This document shows positions 1 through 7,819 of a DNA stretch of 55,721 bases, in pieces (the first letter of the stretch is position 1; the number at the start of each line of letters is the position of its first letter). This stretch comes from Pseudomonadota bacterium (GTDB taxonomy: Bacteria > Pseudomonadota > Alphaproteobacteria > Rhizobiales > Devosiaceae). Under the pieces are notes generated by a model. That model worked only from the letters and a program-made list of their open reading frames with translations. It was not told where the DNA came from and searched no databases. Location of the stretch: the NCBI GenBank assembly GCA_023393475.1, contig JAEWLC010000011.1, forward strand, positions 1 through 55,721, in the 5' to 3' direction. The translations under genes and the position numbers were made by a program.

Positions 1-2
1 CG

Positions 3-587
3 CAGATACCGGGCCTGCGCGTGGGCGTGTCCGGCGATCCGCAGGCGCAGTTCGGGCCGGTGGTGACCGCCGCGCACCGCGCGCGCATCGAGCAGTACAT
101 CCAGATGGGCGTGGACGAAGGCGCCGAACTGGTGATCGACGGGCGCGGCTTCCGCATGCCCGGGCACGAGGACGGCTTTTTCCTCGGCCCCAGCCTGTTC
201 GACCGCGTCACCGACACCATGACCACCTACCGCGAGGAGATCTTCGGCCCGGTCCTCTCCGTCGTCCGCGCCGACTCCTATGAAGAGGCGCTGGCCCTGC
301 CGAACGACCATGAGTACGGCAACGGCGTGGCGATCTTCACCCGCGACGGCGACGCCGCCCGCGACTTCGCCGACAAGATCGAAGTGGGCATGGTGGGCAT
401 CAACGTGCCGATCCCGGTGCCGGTGGCCTACCACAGCTTCGGCGGCTGGAAGCGGAGTATCTTCGGCGACCACGGGATCTATGGGCCCGAAGGCGTGCAC
501 TTCTACACCCGGCTCAAGACGGTGACGACGCGCTGGCCGGCGGGGATCAAGAGCGGCGCGGAATTCACCTTCCCGAGCATGAAATAG
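3..587 (+). CDS. mmsA: Methylmalonate/malonate-semialdehyde dehydrogenase (CoA-acylating), C-terminal part
   Basis: The 5' end lies outside the window; 194 residues remain, roughly the last 40 percent of a protein of about 500 residues. The family oxidises (methyl)malonate semialdehyde with NAD+ and CoA to propionyl-CoA or acetyl-CoA in the cytoplasm. Seen here are the aldehyde-dehydrogenase motif EEIFGPVL and the block GMVGINVPIPVPVAYHSFGG followed by WKRS, typical of the CoA-acylating MmsA/IolA branch. The catalytic Cys is upstream and not visible. The next gene starts 8 bases after the stop. Beside hydantoin/pyrimidine genes the probable substrate is malonate semialdehyde from beta-alanine, which is inference from context. 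Confidence 0.93.
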   Translation, partial: QIPGLRVGVSGDPQAQFGPVVTAAHRARIEQYIQMGVDEGAELVIDGRGFRMPGHEDGFFLGPSLFDRVTDTMTTYREEIFGPVLSVVRADSYEEALALPNDHEYGNGVAIFTRDGDAARDFADKIEVGMVGINVPIPVPVAYHSFGGWKRSIFGDHGIYGPEGVHFYTRLKTVTTRWPAGIKSGAEFTFPSMK

Positions 588-595
588 GACTATCG

Positions 596-1846
596 ATGGC
601 AGCTCCCGGCGAGAACCTCAGGATCAACCCCGAACGCCTCTGGAACTCCATCCACGAGCTGGCCGAGATCGGCCCCGGCGTCGCCGGTGGCAGCAACCGG
701 CAGACGGTGACCGACGAAGACGGCAAGGGCCGCGCGCTGTTCCAGAAATGGTGCGAGGCCGCCGGCATGAGCATGGGGCTCGACCAGATGGGCACCATGT
801 TCGCTCGCCGCGAAGGCAGCGAGCCGGGGCTCGACCCAGTCTGTGTCGGCAGCCACCTCGACACCCAGCCGACCGGCGGACGCTATGACGGCGTCCTCGG
901 CGTGCTCGGCGGTCTCGAGGTGATCCGCACGCTGAACGACCTCGACATCAGGACGAAGCGCCCGATCGTCGTGGTCAACTGGACTAACGAGGAAGGCGCG
1001 CGCTTTGCACCGGCCATGATGGCATCGGGCGTGTTCGCCGGCGTGCTCGACCAGGCCGACGTCTACAAGCACACCGACAGGGACGGAAAGACCTTCGGCC
1101 AGGAGCTGGAGCGCATCGGCTGGAAGGGCGACGAAGTGGTCGGCGCCCGCAAGATCCACGCCTATTACGAGCTGCATATCGAGCAGGGTCCGATCCTCGA
1201 GGACGAGAACATCGATATCGGCGTCGTCACGCACGGCCAGGGGCTGAAGTGGCTGCAGGTGACTCTCACCGGCAAGGAGGCCCATACGGGCTCGACCCCG
1301 ATGCCGAAGCGCCGCAATGCCAGCCTCGGCATGGCGCGGGTGATCGAGCTCGTGCACGAGGTGGCGATGGACTACCAGCCCGACGCTGTCGGGGCGGTGG
1401 GCCACATCCAGGTCTATCCCAACTCGCGCAACATCATCGCCGGCAAGGCGCTGTTCACCATCGATATCCGCTCGCCCAACAAGGACGTGCTGGACGAGAT
1501 GGATGCGCGCATCCGCGCCGGGATCGAGAATACGGCCGAAGCGCTGGATATCGGCTTCGAGGTCGAGCAGGTCGGGCACTTCGACCCGGTCGCCTTCGAT
1601 CCGACGCTGGTGGGCAACGTGCGAAAGGCCGCCATCGAAGCCGGCTATTCGCACCGCGACATCGTCTCCGGGGCCGGGCACGACGCCTGCTGGATCAACC
1701 GCGTCGCGCCGTCGGCCATGATCATGTGCCCGTGCGTCGATGGTCTCAGCCACAACGAGGCGGAAGAGATCTCGAAGGAATGGGCAGCCGCCGGCACCGA
1801 CGTGCTGCTGCGCGCCGTGCTGGAGACCGCGGAGATTGTAGCGTGA
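596..1846 (+). CDS. Zn-dependent N-carbamoyl-amino-acid hydrolase / beta-ureidopropionase
   Basis: 416-residue M20-type amidase of the hydantoinase/carbamoylase family. It hydrolyses N-carbamoyl-beta-alanine (or N-carbamoyl-L-amino acids) to the amine, CO2 and ammonia. Metal-ligand motifs are present: GSHLDTQPTGGRYDG (His87, Asp98), NEEGARF (Glu132/133), LHIEQGP (His194) and a late GAGHDA histidine. An AGGA ribosome site at 586-589 lies six bases before the ATG and overlaps the mmsA stop region. The dihydropyrimidinase gene 1.2 kb downstream makes its substrate, so a PydC-like role fits best. A stereospecific L-carbamoylase cannot be excluded from sequence. Confidence 0.9.
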   Translation: MAAPGENLRINPERLWNSIHELAEIGPGVAGGSNRQTVTDEDGKGRALFQKWCEAAGMSMGLDQMGTMFARREGSEPGLDPVCVGSHLDTQPTGGRYDGVLGVLGGLEVIRTLNDLDIRTKRPIVVVNWTNEEGARFAPAMMASGVFAGVLDQADVYKHTDRDGKTFGQELERIGWKGDEVVGARKIHAYYELHIEQGPILEDENIDIGVVTHGQGLKWLQVTLTGKEAHTGSTPMPKRRNASLGMARVIELVHEVAMDYQPDAVGAVGHIQVYPNSRNIIAGKALFTIDIRSPNKDVLDEMDARIRAGIENTAEALDIGFEVEQVGHFDPVAFDPTLVGNVRKAAIEAGYSHRDIVSGAGHDACWINRVAPSAMIMCPCVDGLSHNEAEEISKEWAAAGTDVLLRAVLETAEIVA

Positions 1847-2136
1847 CAGCATCGCAGCACATCCATGATGCGATCCGCGTGATTGTCTGCAGTCACGTAG
1901 TCGATGATGGATTGCCGGTGCTCCAAGTAACGAGAGATGCGGACGGTGATTGGCAGTTTCTTTGCGGCGGAGGGGATCACCTGACAGCGGATAAAGCGAG
2001 AATCGCTTGCTGGACCTGCATGATGGAGCAGGACACTACGCTCCAGATCGTCGATGGCCTTTGGCGTGGGTACACCCTGAGCCGCTCCAGCATTGCTGAT
2101 GCATGGTACGCAGGCCCAACCCCGGCGGAGCAATGA
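1843..2136 (+). CDS. Small conserved hypothetical protein, DUF2185-like
   Basis: 97 residues from a GTG whose last two bases lie in the TGA of the preceding hydrolase (4-base overlap), so it is translationally coupled. The protein has a CSHVVDDGLPVLQV start, a GDWQFLCGG motif and four cysteines (CSHV, FLCGG, IACW, WTCMM). This resembles small proteins that I associate with DUF2185, but that match is from memory. No signal peptide or membrane segment is visible. Codon use is less GC-biased than in its neighbours (AGA, GTA and TTG codons), a mild sign of separate origin. Its function in a pyrimidine operon is unknown. Confidence 0.7.
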   Translation: MTASQHIHDAIRVIVCSHVVDDGLPVLQVTRDADGDWQFLCGGGDHLTADKARIACWTCMMEQDTTLQIVDGLWRGYTLSRSSIADAWYAGPTPAEQ

Positions 2137-2144
2137 GCAACTAG

Positions 2145-3032
2145 ATGGATGTAGACGGGCTACTCCAGAGCGTCGTTCGGTTTTCGAACTTCATGACGGC
2201 GAGACTGATCGTCTCGGGCCTCGTCTTCTACATTTTGTCCGGCTTCACCGACATCGGGTCGAGCGCCGAGGGCCTGCTGCCTAACCTCAACCTGATGAAC
2301 AACATCATCACGAACTACCAGAACATCTTCGACATCCTCGGCGTGTCGGATTTCGCGCTGCTGCTGATCTTCTTTCTGTTCATCACGGCAATCCACCTCA
2401 CCTATGTAGCGTTCGAGCGCGTGGGGGACTACATCCCGCCGGCGATCGTGCCGCTGCCGAGCTGGACCGCGATCGAGGACCTGACGCGCGCTGCCTTCGA
2501 GATCCTGCGCGATGCGCGCGGCACACGTCATACCGAAGAAGAGAACCAGCGGCTGTTCGAGTTCCGGCGCAAGCTCGAGGCGATCGATGCGGCCAACGAG
2601 CTTGAGTACAAGGACAAGCTCGCCGGCACCTACAACGTGTTCCGGGTATCGAAGAGCCTCATCGTGTTCACGGCGCTCGCCTGGGTGTGGGCGATGGTTT
2701 CGGGACGCTACACCGGGGACCCGATCTTCATCCTCGTGGCCCTGTCGCTCTCCTTGTGCGCTGCGGTCTACACCACCATCGCGATCTATCGCGGGCACCA
2801 TGACCGCATCCTTGAGCTGCGCGGGGAGGTCACGCACCAGTTGCTCGGATTTGCCGCAGTATGGCTGCCGGAAAGTCACCAGCAGCGTATGACTCAGGCA
2901 GCCGAGCAGGTCAGCGAACTGCGGCCCGCGCAGTTCAAGGTGCTGATGCCGGTTTACGGCACCGCCGATGCCTTCATTGCCGATTTTCGCAAGTGGCGCG
3001 CCAAGCGCCGCCGCAACAAGAACATTGCCTGA
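2145..3032 (+). CDS. Hypothetical inner-membrane protein with four predicted TM segments
   Basis: 295 residues, beginning 8 bases after the previous stop. Hydrophobic stretches at about 18-34, 69-90, 171-186 and 193-215 suggest four transmembrane helices. A charged, helix-rich segment (about 110-170) lies between the second and third, and the C-terminal tail is basic (KWRAKRRRNKNIA). I recognise no catalytic motif or named family. It sits inside the operon between the carbamoyl hydrolase and the dihydropyrimidinase, so it is probably co-transcribed with them. It does not resemble ABC permeases or known uracil transporters (NCS1, NCS2). A structural or accessory membrane role is all that can be said. 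Confidence 0.75.
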   Translation: MDVDGLLQSVVRFSNFMTARLIVSGLVFYILSGFTDIGSSAEGLLPNLNLMNNIITNYQNIFDILGVSDFALLLIFFLFITAIHLTYVAFERVGDYIPPAIVPLPSWTAIEDLTRAAFEILRDARGTRHTEEENQRLFEFRRKLEAIDAANELEYKDKLAGTYNVFRVSKSLIVFTALAWVWAMVSGRYTGDPIFILVALSLSLCAAVYTTIAIYRGHHDRILELRGEVTHQLLGFAAVWLPESHQQRMTQAAEQVSELRPAQFKVLMPVYGTADAFIADFRKWRAKRRRNKNIA

Positions 3033-3053
3033 CGAGAACTACAGGGGAAAGAC

Positions 3054-4502
3054 ATGACAATCATCAAGGGCGGCACCGTCGTCACCGCGGACCTTACCTA
3101 CGAGGCCGATATCCGCGTCGAGAACGGCGTGATCACCGAGATCGGGCAGAACCTGACTGGGGGCGAGGTGCTGGATGCGTCGGGCTGCTATGTCATGCCG
3201 GGCGGCATCGATCCGCACACGCATCTCGAGATGCCGTTCATGGGCACGTATTCGTCGGACGATTTCGAGTCCGGCACGCGGGCAGCCCTGAGCGGCGGCA
3301 CGACGACGGTCGTCGATTTCTGCCTGCCCAACCCGAACCAGTCGCTGCTCGAAGCGCTGCAGATGTGGGACAACAAGACGTCCAAGGCATCGTGCGACTA
3401 CTCGTTCCACATGGCCATCACCTGGTGGGGCGAGCAGGTGTTCAACGAAATGCAGGATGTCGTCGATCGCGGCATCACCTCGTTCAAGCACTTCATGGCC
3501 TACAAGGGCTCGCTGATGGTGAACGACGACGAGATGTTCGCCTCGTTCCAGCGCTGCGCCGAGCTTGGCGCCCTGCCCCTCGTCCATGCCGAGAACGGCG
3601 ACGTGGTCGCGTCGATGACGCAGAAACTCCTCGCCGAGGGCAATAATGGTCCCGAGGGCCATGCCTATTCGCGGCCGCCGGAGGTGGAAGGCGAGGCGAC
3701 CAACCGCGCCATCATGATCGCCGACATGGCGGGCGTGCCGGTCTACATCGTCCACACGTCCTGCGAGCAGGCGCATGAGGCGATCCGCCGGGCCCGGCAG
3801 GCGGGCAAGCGCGTCTATGGCGAGCCGCTGATCCAGCATCTCGTGCTCGACGAGACCGAGTATTTCAACCGCGACTGGGACTATGCGGCCCGCCGGGTTA
3901 TGAGCCCGCCCTTCCGCAACAAGCAGCACCAGGATTCGCTGTGGGCCGGGCTCGCCGCGGGCTCGCTGCAGGTGGTTGCAACCGATCACTGCGCCTTCAC
4001 CACGGCGCAGAAGCGCTCGGGCATCGGCAACTTCGCCAAGATTCCGAACGGCACAGGCGGGCTCGAAGACAGACTGCCGGTGCTGTGGACCAAGGGCGTC
4101 AACACCGGCCGCCTGACGATGAACGAGTTCGTCGCCGTCACCTCGACCAACATCGCCAAGATCCTCAACATGTACCCGAAGAAGGGCGCCGTGCTGGTAG
4201 GGGCGGATGCCGATCTCGTGGTGTGGGACCCGAAGCGGAAGAAGACGATCGAGGCGGCCAAGCAGCAGTCGGCGATCGACTACAACGTGTTCGAGGGCAT
4301 CGAAGTCACGGGCCTACCGCGCTTCACGCTGACGCGCGGCAGGGTGGCAGTGACCGAGGACAAGGTCACGGCCGAGCAGGGCCACGGCCAGTTCGTCGCC
4401 CGCGAGGCCAAGAACCCTGTGAACCGCGCGCTGAGCCAGTGGAAGGAAATCACCGCGCCACGCAAGATCGAACGTGCGGGTATTCCGCAGAGCGGGGTTT
4501 GA
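3054..4502 (+). CDS. hydA: Dihydropyrimidinase / D-hydantoinase
   Basis: 482-residue cyclic amidohydrolase, normal family length. It opens dihydrouracil, dihydrothymine or 5-substituted hydantoins to the N-carbamoyl product. Binuclear metal motifs are intact: DPHTHLEMPF (His55, His57), FMAYKG with the expected carboxylated Lys151, LVHAENGD (His178), YIVHTSC and VATDHCAF. An AGGGGA ribosome site precedes the ATG. The context (carbamoyl hydrolase, semialdehyde dehydrogenase, ABC importer) favours pyrimidine catabolism (PydB role). Hydantoin use is the main alternative. Confidence 0.94.
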   Translation: MTIIKGGTVVTADLTYEADIRVENGVITEIGQNLTGGEVLDASGCYVMPGGIDPHTHLEMPFMGTYSSDDFESGTRAALSGGTTTVVDFCLPNPNQSLLEALQMWDNKTSKASCDYSFHMAITWWGEQVFNEMQDVVDRGITSFKHFMAYKGSLMVNDDEMFASFQRCAELGALPLVHAENGDVVASMTQKLLAEGNNGPEGHAYSRPPEVEGEATNRAIMIADMAGVPVYIVHTSCEQAHEAIRRARQAGKRVYGEPLIQHLVLDETEYFNRDWDYAARRVMSPPFRNKQHQDSLWAGLAAGSLQVVATDHCAFTTAQKRSGIGNFAKIPNGTGGLEDRLPVLWTKGVNTGRLTMNEFVAVTSTNIAKILNMYPKKGAVLVGADADLVVWDPKRKKTIEAAKQQSAIDYNVFEGIEVTGLPRFTLTRGRVAVTEDKVTAEQGHGQFVAREAKNPVNRALSQWKEITAPRKIERAGIPQSGV

Positions 4503-4506
4503 GAGT

Positions 4507-5307
4507 TTGACGACGGACGGGGGCAAATCGCAGAGCGTGGTCGAGGCCAAGGGTCTCGGCCTCACCTTCAAGACCGATGATGGCGACGTGGTCGCGCTGT
4601 CGAACGTCAATCTCGACATCAAGAAGGGCGAGTTCGTCTCGTTCATCGGGCCTTCGGGCTGCGGCAAGACGACATTCCTGCGCGTCATCGCCGATCTTGA
4701 GCGGCCGACCTCGGGCACGATCACCGTCAACGGCACCTCGCCGGCCGATGCACGCGTAAACCGCTCCTATGGCTATGTGTTCCAGGCGCCGGCGCTGTTT
4801 CCGTGGCGGACGATCGAGCGCAACGTGGCACTGCCGCTCGAAATCATGGGCTACAGCGAAGACGAGCGGAAAGCGCGGATCCAGAAGACGCTGGAACTCG
4901 TCAATCTCGAGGGTTTCGAGAAGAAGTTCCCCTGGCAGCTTTCGGGCGGCATGCAGCAACGCGCGTCGATCGCGCGAGCGCTCGCCTTCGATGCCGACCT
5001 GCTGCTCATGGATGAGCCGTTCGGCGCCCTGGATGAGATCGTGCGCGACCACCTCAACTCGGAGCTCCTGAAGCTCTGGGCGACGACAGGAAAGACCATC
5101 GCCTTCGTCACCCACTCGATCCCCGAGGCGGTGTATCTCTCGACCAAGATCGTGGTGATGAGCCCGCGCCCGGGCCGGGTCACCGACGTGATCGAGAGCC
5201 CGCTACCCGCCGAACGGCCGCTCGAGATCCGCGAGACGCCGGAATTCCTCGAAATCGCCCACCGTGTCCGCGACGGCCTCCGGGCCGGCCATTCCTACGA
5301 GGAATGA
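4507..5307 (+). CDS. ABC transporter ATP-binding protein (NrtD/SsuB/TauB type)
   Basis: Energises the importer formed with the next genes. From the chosen TTG it has 266 residues with Walker A GPSGCGKTTFL (about 48-58), Q-loop YVFQAPALFPW, signature LSGGMQQRASIARAL, Walker B LLLMDEPFGALDE and the switch histidine in FVTHSIPEA. The TTG at 4507 lies just after the dihydropyrimidinase stop. An upstream start at 4474 would overlap that gene by 29 bases, and a GTG at 4540 is a shorter alternative. The stop overlaps the next start by four bases. The substrate is inferred from the operon to be a pyrimidine, hydantoin or thiamine-like base. Confidence 0.92.
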   Translation: MTTDGGKSQSVVEAKGLGLTFKTDDGDVVALSNVNLDIKKGEFVSFIGPSGCGKTTFLRVIADLERPTSGTITVNGTSPADARVNRSYGYVFQAPALFPWRTIERNVALPLEIMGYSEDERKARIQKTLELVNLEGFEKKFPWQLSGGMQQRASIARALAFDADLLLMDEPFGALDEIVRDHLNSELLKLWATTGKTIAFVTHSIPEAVYLSTKIVVMSPRPGRVTDVIESPLPAERPLEIRETPEFLEIAHRVRDGLRAGHSYEE

Positions 5308-5822
5308 GGATGCGAACGGTCCTCAGGCCTGTCGGATTTGCCATCCTGGCGACCCTGTCATCAGGTGCGCTCGCCGCGGGCAAAGCCAATCCTTATGCCA
5401 CTGCGACAAACGGCGATTTCAGTGTCATGGCACTGATCACCGCCGACCCCGGCTGGCGAAACGAGTGGAACAGGACAGATGGCTTTGCGCCGCGCCTCGT
5501 TCCCAGCGACAGCGTCCGCACCGGCGACACCGCGCAGGTGCTGGTCATGTTTGTCGGCGCCACCGAGCAGGCAGGGAAGGTCTCGCTGATCTGCGATGCA
5601 TCCATCGCCTTGCCCGATGGCTCGGTCCAGAGATTGGCTGATGCGCCATGCTTTCAGGGCGCCCTGGGTGGCCCGCGCGAGGCCGTGCGGCTGCTTGAAA
5701 TCGATATGGGCCTGCATGTGGAACCGTCGGACGCCCTCGGGGTCTACACATTCACGATCGGGGTGTCCGACGCGTTCGGCAAGCGGCAGGTAGACGTCGA
5801 CGTTTCGGTGGAAGTGCAATGA
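5304..5822 (+). CDS. Hypothetical exported protein within the ABC-transporter operon
   Basis: 172 residues starting at an ATG that overlaps the ATPase stop; an in-frame ATG at 5310 is an alternative. The N-terminus is a signal peptide, with a hydrophobic core at about 10-22 and a likely cleavage site after ALAA. The mature part is probably beta-rich and has two cysteines (LICDAS and APCFQG) that could form a disulfide in the periplasm. It ends VDVDVSVEVQ and overlaps the permease start by four bases, so it is firmly embedded between transporter genes. I recognise no family. An accessory role in substrate capture is a guess from position only. Confidence 0.78.
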   Translation: MRMRTVLRPVGFAILATLSSGALAAGKANPYATATNGDFSVMALITADPGWRNEWNRTDGFAPRLVPSDSVRTGDTAQVLVMFVGATEQAGKVSLICDASIALPDGSVQRLADAPCFQGALGGPREAVRLLEIDMGLHVEPSDALGVYTFTIGVSDAFGKRQVDVDVSVEVQ

Positions 5823-6688
5823 TGCGCACCGTCGTTCCTGTCGTCAGTGTCGTCGCCTGCCTCATCGTTGTCTGGTATGTGGCGGCCGTCCTGATGAACT
5901 GGCAGGGAATGTCCGACTTCTACCAGCGCACCGATGTGACCAATGTGCCGTTCACGCAGCAACTCAACGACGTGCTGAATGCCGAAAAGCCGCTGCTGCC
6001 GGCGCCGCACCAGATCGTCGGCGAACTGTGGAAGACCACGGCCGAGCAAGCCGTCACTTCCAAGCGCAGCCTCATCTACCACAGCTGGCAGACGCTTTCG
6101 GCGACGCTCCTCGGCTTCGTTATGGGCACGCTGTTCGGCATCGGGCTCGCGATGTTCATCGTCCACAACCAGGCAATGGACCGCTCGCTGATGCCGTGGA
6201 TCATCGCCAGCCAGACCGTGCCGATCCTCGCGATCGCGCCGATGGTGATCGTGGTGCTCAACGCCGTGGGTATCGCCGGGCTGATCCCCAAGGCGCTGAT
6301 CTCGACCTATCTGAGCTTCTTCCCGGTCGTCGTCGGGATGGTGAAGGGCTTCCGCAGCCCCGAGGCCATCCAGCTCGACCTGATGCGTACCTACAATGCC
6401 TCGCGCTTCCAGGTGTTCACCAAACTCCGCTGGCCGATTGCGCTCCCCTACCTCTTCACATCGATGAAGGTGGGCGTCGCGGCAAGCCTTGTCGGCGCCA
6501 TCGTCGGCGAGCTGCCGGCGGGCACCAGCAACGGCCTCGGCGCACGGCTGCTGGCCGGGTCCTATTACGGGCAGACCATCCAGATCTGGGCGGCCCTGCT
6601 GGCGGCGGCGCTGCTGGCGGGCGGACTGATCGCCATCGTCAGCCTTGCAGAGCGCGCCACCAACGCGCGGCTGGGGGTGCGGGCATGA
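5819..6688 (+). CDS. ABC transporter permease (binding-protein-dependent, NrtB/SsuC type)
   Basis: 289 residues. The N-terminal TM helix (about 3-24) is followed by a loop of about 60 residues and then a BPD_transp_1 domain with about five helices. The cytoplasmic EAA-type loop, which contacts the ATPase, reads LDLMRTYNASRFQVFTKLRW. Start and stop each overlap the adjacent genes by four bases (5819-5822 and 6685-6688), indicating coupled translation. It is one half of a heterodimeric channel with the following gene. Substrate is inferred from neighbours only. Confidence 0.92.
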   Translation: MMRTVVPVVSVVACLIVVWYVAAVLMNWQGMSDFYQRTDVTNVPFTQQLNDVLNAEKPLLPAPHQIVGELWKTTAEQAVTSKRSLIYHSWQTLSATLLGFVMGTLFGIGLAMFIVHNQAMDRSLMPWIIASQTVPILAIAPMVIVVLNAVGIAGLIPKALISTYLSFFPVVVGMVKGFRSPEAIQLDLMRTYNASRFQVFTKLRWPIALPYLFTSMKVGVAASLVGAIVGELPAGTSNGLGARLLAGSYYGQTIQIWAALLAAALLAGGLIAIVSLAERATNARLGVRA

Positions 6689-7797
6689 GTATGCTGCAGC
6701 GTGTGCTTGCCGCCTTCGCCTCGGGCTTCGCCCTCATTGCGCTGGTGTTCCCCTTTGCCTCAACCGAGGGAGCACCACTGCCGGTGTGGGAGTTCCCGGC
6801 CGTCGGGGTGTTCCTCGTACTTGCAGTCGCCAACCTCATCCGTTTCCGCGTGAAGCTGAGCTTCTGGATCGACGGGGCCCTCGCGGCACTCGGGGCCGTG
6901 GCGCTCATGCTGGCGCTCGACACGATCGAGCAGGCAGACGCGGGCTACTGGTTCGCGCTGGTGTCGAGCTGGCTGTTCGCCTGGCTGTTCGCCGAGCGGC
7001 TGTCGGGCGCGATTAGTAAAGGCCAGGTGCCCGACTCCATCGGCGTACTGATCCCGGCCGTCTTCGGCATCGCCATCGTCGTCGCCTGGGAGGCGATCAC
7101 GCGTGGCGCGAATGTGCCAAAGGTGCTGCTGCCTTCGCCATCGGGCATCGGCACGATGCTGTTCGGGAGCATCCCGCTGATCGCGGTCGACTTCGTCCAG
7201 ACATTCAAGGCGGTGCTGGCCGGTTATGTGCTCGGCTGCGGGCTCGGCTTTCTGGTCGCCATCCTCGTCGACCGTTCGCCGTTCATGAAGCGGGGGCTGT
7301 TGCCGATCGGCAATTTCGTCTCAGCGCTGCCGCTGATCGGTATCGCGCCGATCATGGTGATGTGGTTCGGCTTCGACTGGCCATCCAAGGCCGCCGTGGT
7401 CGTGGTCATGACCTTCTTCCCCATGCTGGTGAACACCGTGGCCGGCCTCAACGTCGCCGGGCACATGGAGCGCGACCTGATGCGCACCTATGCCTCAGGC
7501 TACTGGTCGACGCTGTTCAAGCTGCGGCTGCCTGCAGCGGCGCCGTTCATTTTCAACGCACTGAAGATCAACTCGACTCTGGCGCTGATCGGCGCAATCG
7601 TAGCGGAATTCTTCGGGACACCCATCGTCGGCATGGGCTTCCGCATCTCCTCCGAGATCGGCAAGCTCAATGTCGAGATGGTCTGGGCAGAGATCGCCGT
7701 GGCGGCGTTAGCGGGCTCTGTCTTCTACTGGGTGGTGGCGCTCATCGAACGAGCCGTCACCTTCTGGCATCCGTCCGTCCGTGGTGGGCGGGCTTAA
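6685..7797 (+). CDS. ABC transporter permease with extra N-terminal membrane domain
   Basis: 370 residues from the ATG that overlaps the previous stop. Residues of about 110 onward form a standard BPD_transp_1 permease with EAA loop (RDLMRTYASGYWSTLFKLRL), giving the second channel subunit. The first 110 residues are additional and carry about four hydrophobic helices (FALIALVFPF, VFLVLAVANLI, ALAALGAVALMLAL, WFALVSSWLFAWLF). Ordinary members of this family are about 250-290 residues, so this is an N-terminal extension or small fusion. The binding-protein gene follows after 22 bases. Confidence 0.9.
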   Translation: MSMLQRVLAAFASGFALIALVFPFASTEGAPLPVWEFPAVGVFLVLAVANLIRFRVKLSFWIDGALAALGAVALMLALDTIEQADAGYWFALVSSWLFAWLFAERLSGAISKGQVPDSIGVLIPAVFGIAIVVAWEAITRGANVPKVLLPSPSGIGTMLFGSIPLIAVDFVQTFKAVLAGYVLGCGLGFLVAILVDRSPFMKRGLLPIGNFVSALPLIGIAPIMVMWFGFDWPSKAAVVVVMTFFPMLVNTVAGLNVAGHMERDLMRTYASGYWSTLFKLRLPAAAPFIFNALKINSTLALIGAIVAEFFGTPIVGMGFRISSEIGKLNVEMVWAEIAVAALAGSVFYWVVALIERAVTFWHPSVRGGRA

Positions 7798-7819
7798 TAC
7801 AGGGAATGAGGGAACGATC

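Noticed and set aside
590..1852. 420-codon open frame on the minus strand opposite the carbamoyl hydrolase
   Set aside because: Exact antisense shadow of a gene with clear catalytic motifs; no ribosome site and an Arg/His/Asp-biased composition typical of GC-rich shadows.
6028..6684. Upstream extension of the second ABC permease to 589 residues
   Set aside because: It would run through the first permease in another frame; the ATG at 6685 overlaps the previous stop as at the other junctions of this operon.
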